DNA of 8,344 bases from an uncultured Lachnospiraceae bacterium. Its GTDB lineage: Bacteria; Bacillota; Clostridia; Lachnospirales; Lachnospiraceae. Below the pieces are notes generated by a model. It worked only from the letters and a program-made list of their open reading frames with translations, was not told where the DNA came from and searched no databases. The position numbers and the translations under genes are program-made. Each line of letters opens with the position of its first letter. Positions within the stretch are counted from its first letter, which is position 1. Of the stretch, positions 7,860 to 8,344 are shown in pieces. The stretch covers positions 1-8,344 of the forward strand of contig CALDIE010000188.1 of NCBI GenBank assembly GCA_937901625.1, in the 5' to 3' direction.

Positions 7860-8344
7860 ACTGCCTGCCATGTGGCAGGACGCGCGCTCGAACCGGGCAT
7901 GACAACAAAGGATGTAGACAAAATTGTGCATGACTATATTGTCAGTCAGGGGGCTGTGCCGTCTTTCTTAGGCTACGGCGGATTCCCCGGTAGTGCATGT
8001 GTTTCCGTCAACGAAGAAGTCATTCACGGCATTCCGGGTTCACGCAAAATCAAAGCAGGCGATATTGTCAGCATCGATGTGGGTGCCTATATCAACGGGT
8101 TCCACGGCGATACCTGCTATACCTTCCCGGTGGGCAGAATCTCACAGGAAGCACAGGATTTGCTGGATGTCACAAACGCTTCCCTCTATGAAGGCATTAA
8201 AGCGGCAGTGGTCGGCGCAAGACTGGGCGAAGTCTCCGGTGCAGTAGAAAGATATTGCGCCTCCAGAGGTTACGGCATTGTCCGCGAATACTGCGGCCAC
8301 GGCATCGGCAGAGATTTGCACGAATCGCCGGAAGTTCCGAATTA
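7839..8344 (+). CDS. map: Type I methionine aminopeptidase, 3' end outside window and 5' end replaced
   Basis: Methionine aminopeptidase removes the initiator Met from new proteins in the cytosol. From AGRIAGTACHVAG onward the frame matches the family: GYGGFPGSACVSVNEEVIHGIPG contains the active-site His (codon 8025). The metal-binding Asp residues appear in SIDVGAYINGFHGDT (codons 8076 and 8109). The third metal ligand, His, sits in CGHGIGRDLHE (codon 8298). The two metal-binding Glu residues would lie past the right edge. The normal N-terminus, about a dozen residues of the kind MIxIKSxxEIxxMR, is absent; the frame instead continues upstream into subtilase sequence. The only in-frame ATG close to the join is at 7824, inside the subtilase piece, with no good ribosome binding site. 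Composition is richer in G+C than the dihydroorotase start. The family call is firm; the 5' structure is probably artificial. Confidence 0.9.
   Translation, partial: MAGRIAGTACHVAGRALEPGMTTKDVDKIVHDYIVSQGAVPSFLGYGGFPGSACVSVNEEVIHGIPGSRKIKAGDIVSIDVGAYINGFHGDTCYTFPVGRISQEAQDLLDVTNASLYEGIKAAVVGARLGEVSGAVERYCASRGYGIVREYCGHGIGRDLHESPEVPN

Noticed and set aside
7993..8247. 84- and 64-codon plus frames near the right end
   Set aside because: They are alternative frames of the methionine aminopeptidase, whose metal-binding motifs are in the other frame.

Overview
The window looks like a metagenome-type contig from a gut Clostridia (Lachnospiraceae-like) bacterium. This is inferred from strong AGGAGG ribosome binding sites, A/T-rich intergenic regions, and a large lysine-rich secreted protein with a Cthe_2159-type (former DUF4353) beta-helix domain. 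I ran no database search, so family calls rest on motifs I recognise.

Left part (1-4020), plus strand: the 3' end of a type I restriction-modification operon. It holds the C-terminal half of the specificity subunit HsdS, cut by the left edge, and a complete motor/nuclease subunit HsdR of the EcoR124 (type IC) kind. A perfect 12-bp inverted-repeat terminator closes the operon. No hsdM is visible and it probably lies to the left. The key observation is a pure tetranucleotide tract of about 10.5 AGAC units. It sits between the two target-recognition halves of HsdS, where EcoR124-type subunits carry their spacer-setting repeats. Gain or loss of one or two units shuts the frame within a few bases. 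Gain or loss of three units adds or removes one RQTD tetrapeptide. The locus therefore looks able both to switch and to retune its specificity.

Middle part (4118-7207), minus strand: one large secreted or surface protein that converges on hsdR and shares its terminator. It has a signal peptide, a basic module whose only charged residue is lysine, a Ser/Thr/Ala-rich linker with short repeats, and a long beta-helix domain related to the carbohydrate-binding protein Cthe_2159. Its likely promoter lies in the divergent intergenic region 7208-7434.

Right part (7435-8344), plus strand: pieces of three unrelated genes joined end to end. They are the first ~76 codons of a dihydroorotase with a good ribosome binding site, ~60 codons of a subtilisin-like protease of Bacteroidales type, and most of a type I methionine aminopeptidase running off the right edge. 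Both joins fall in short, low-information sequence, and the second lies on a 10-bp direct repeat. I read this end as most probably an assembly chimera, so gene neighbourhood right of about 7655 should not be trusted until reads are checked.
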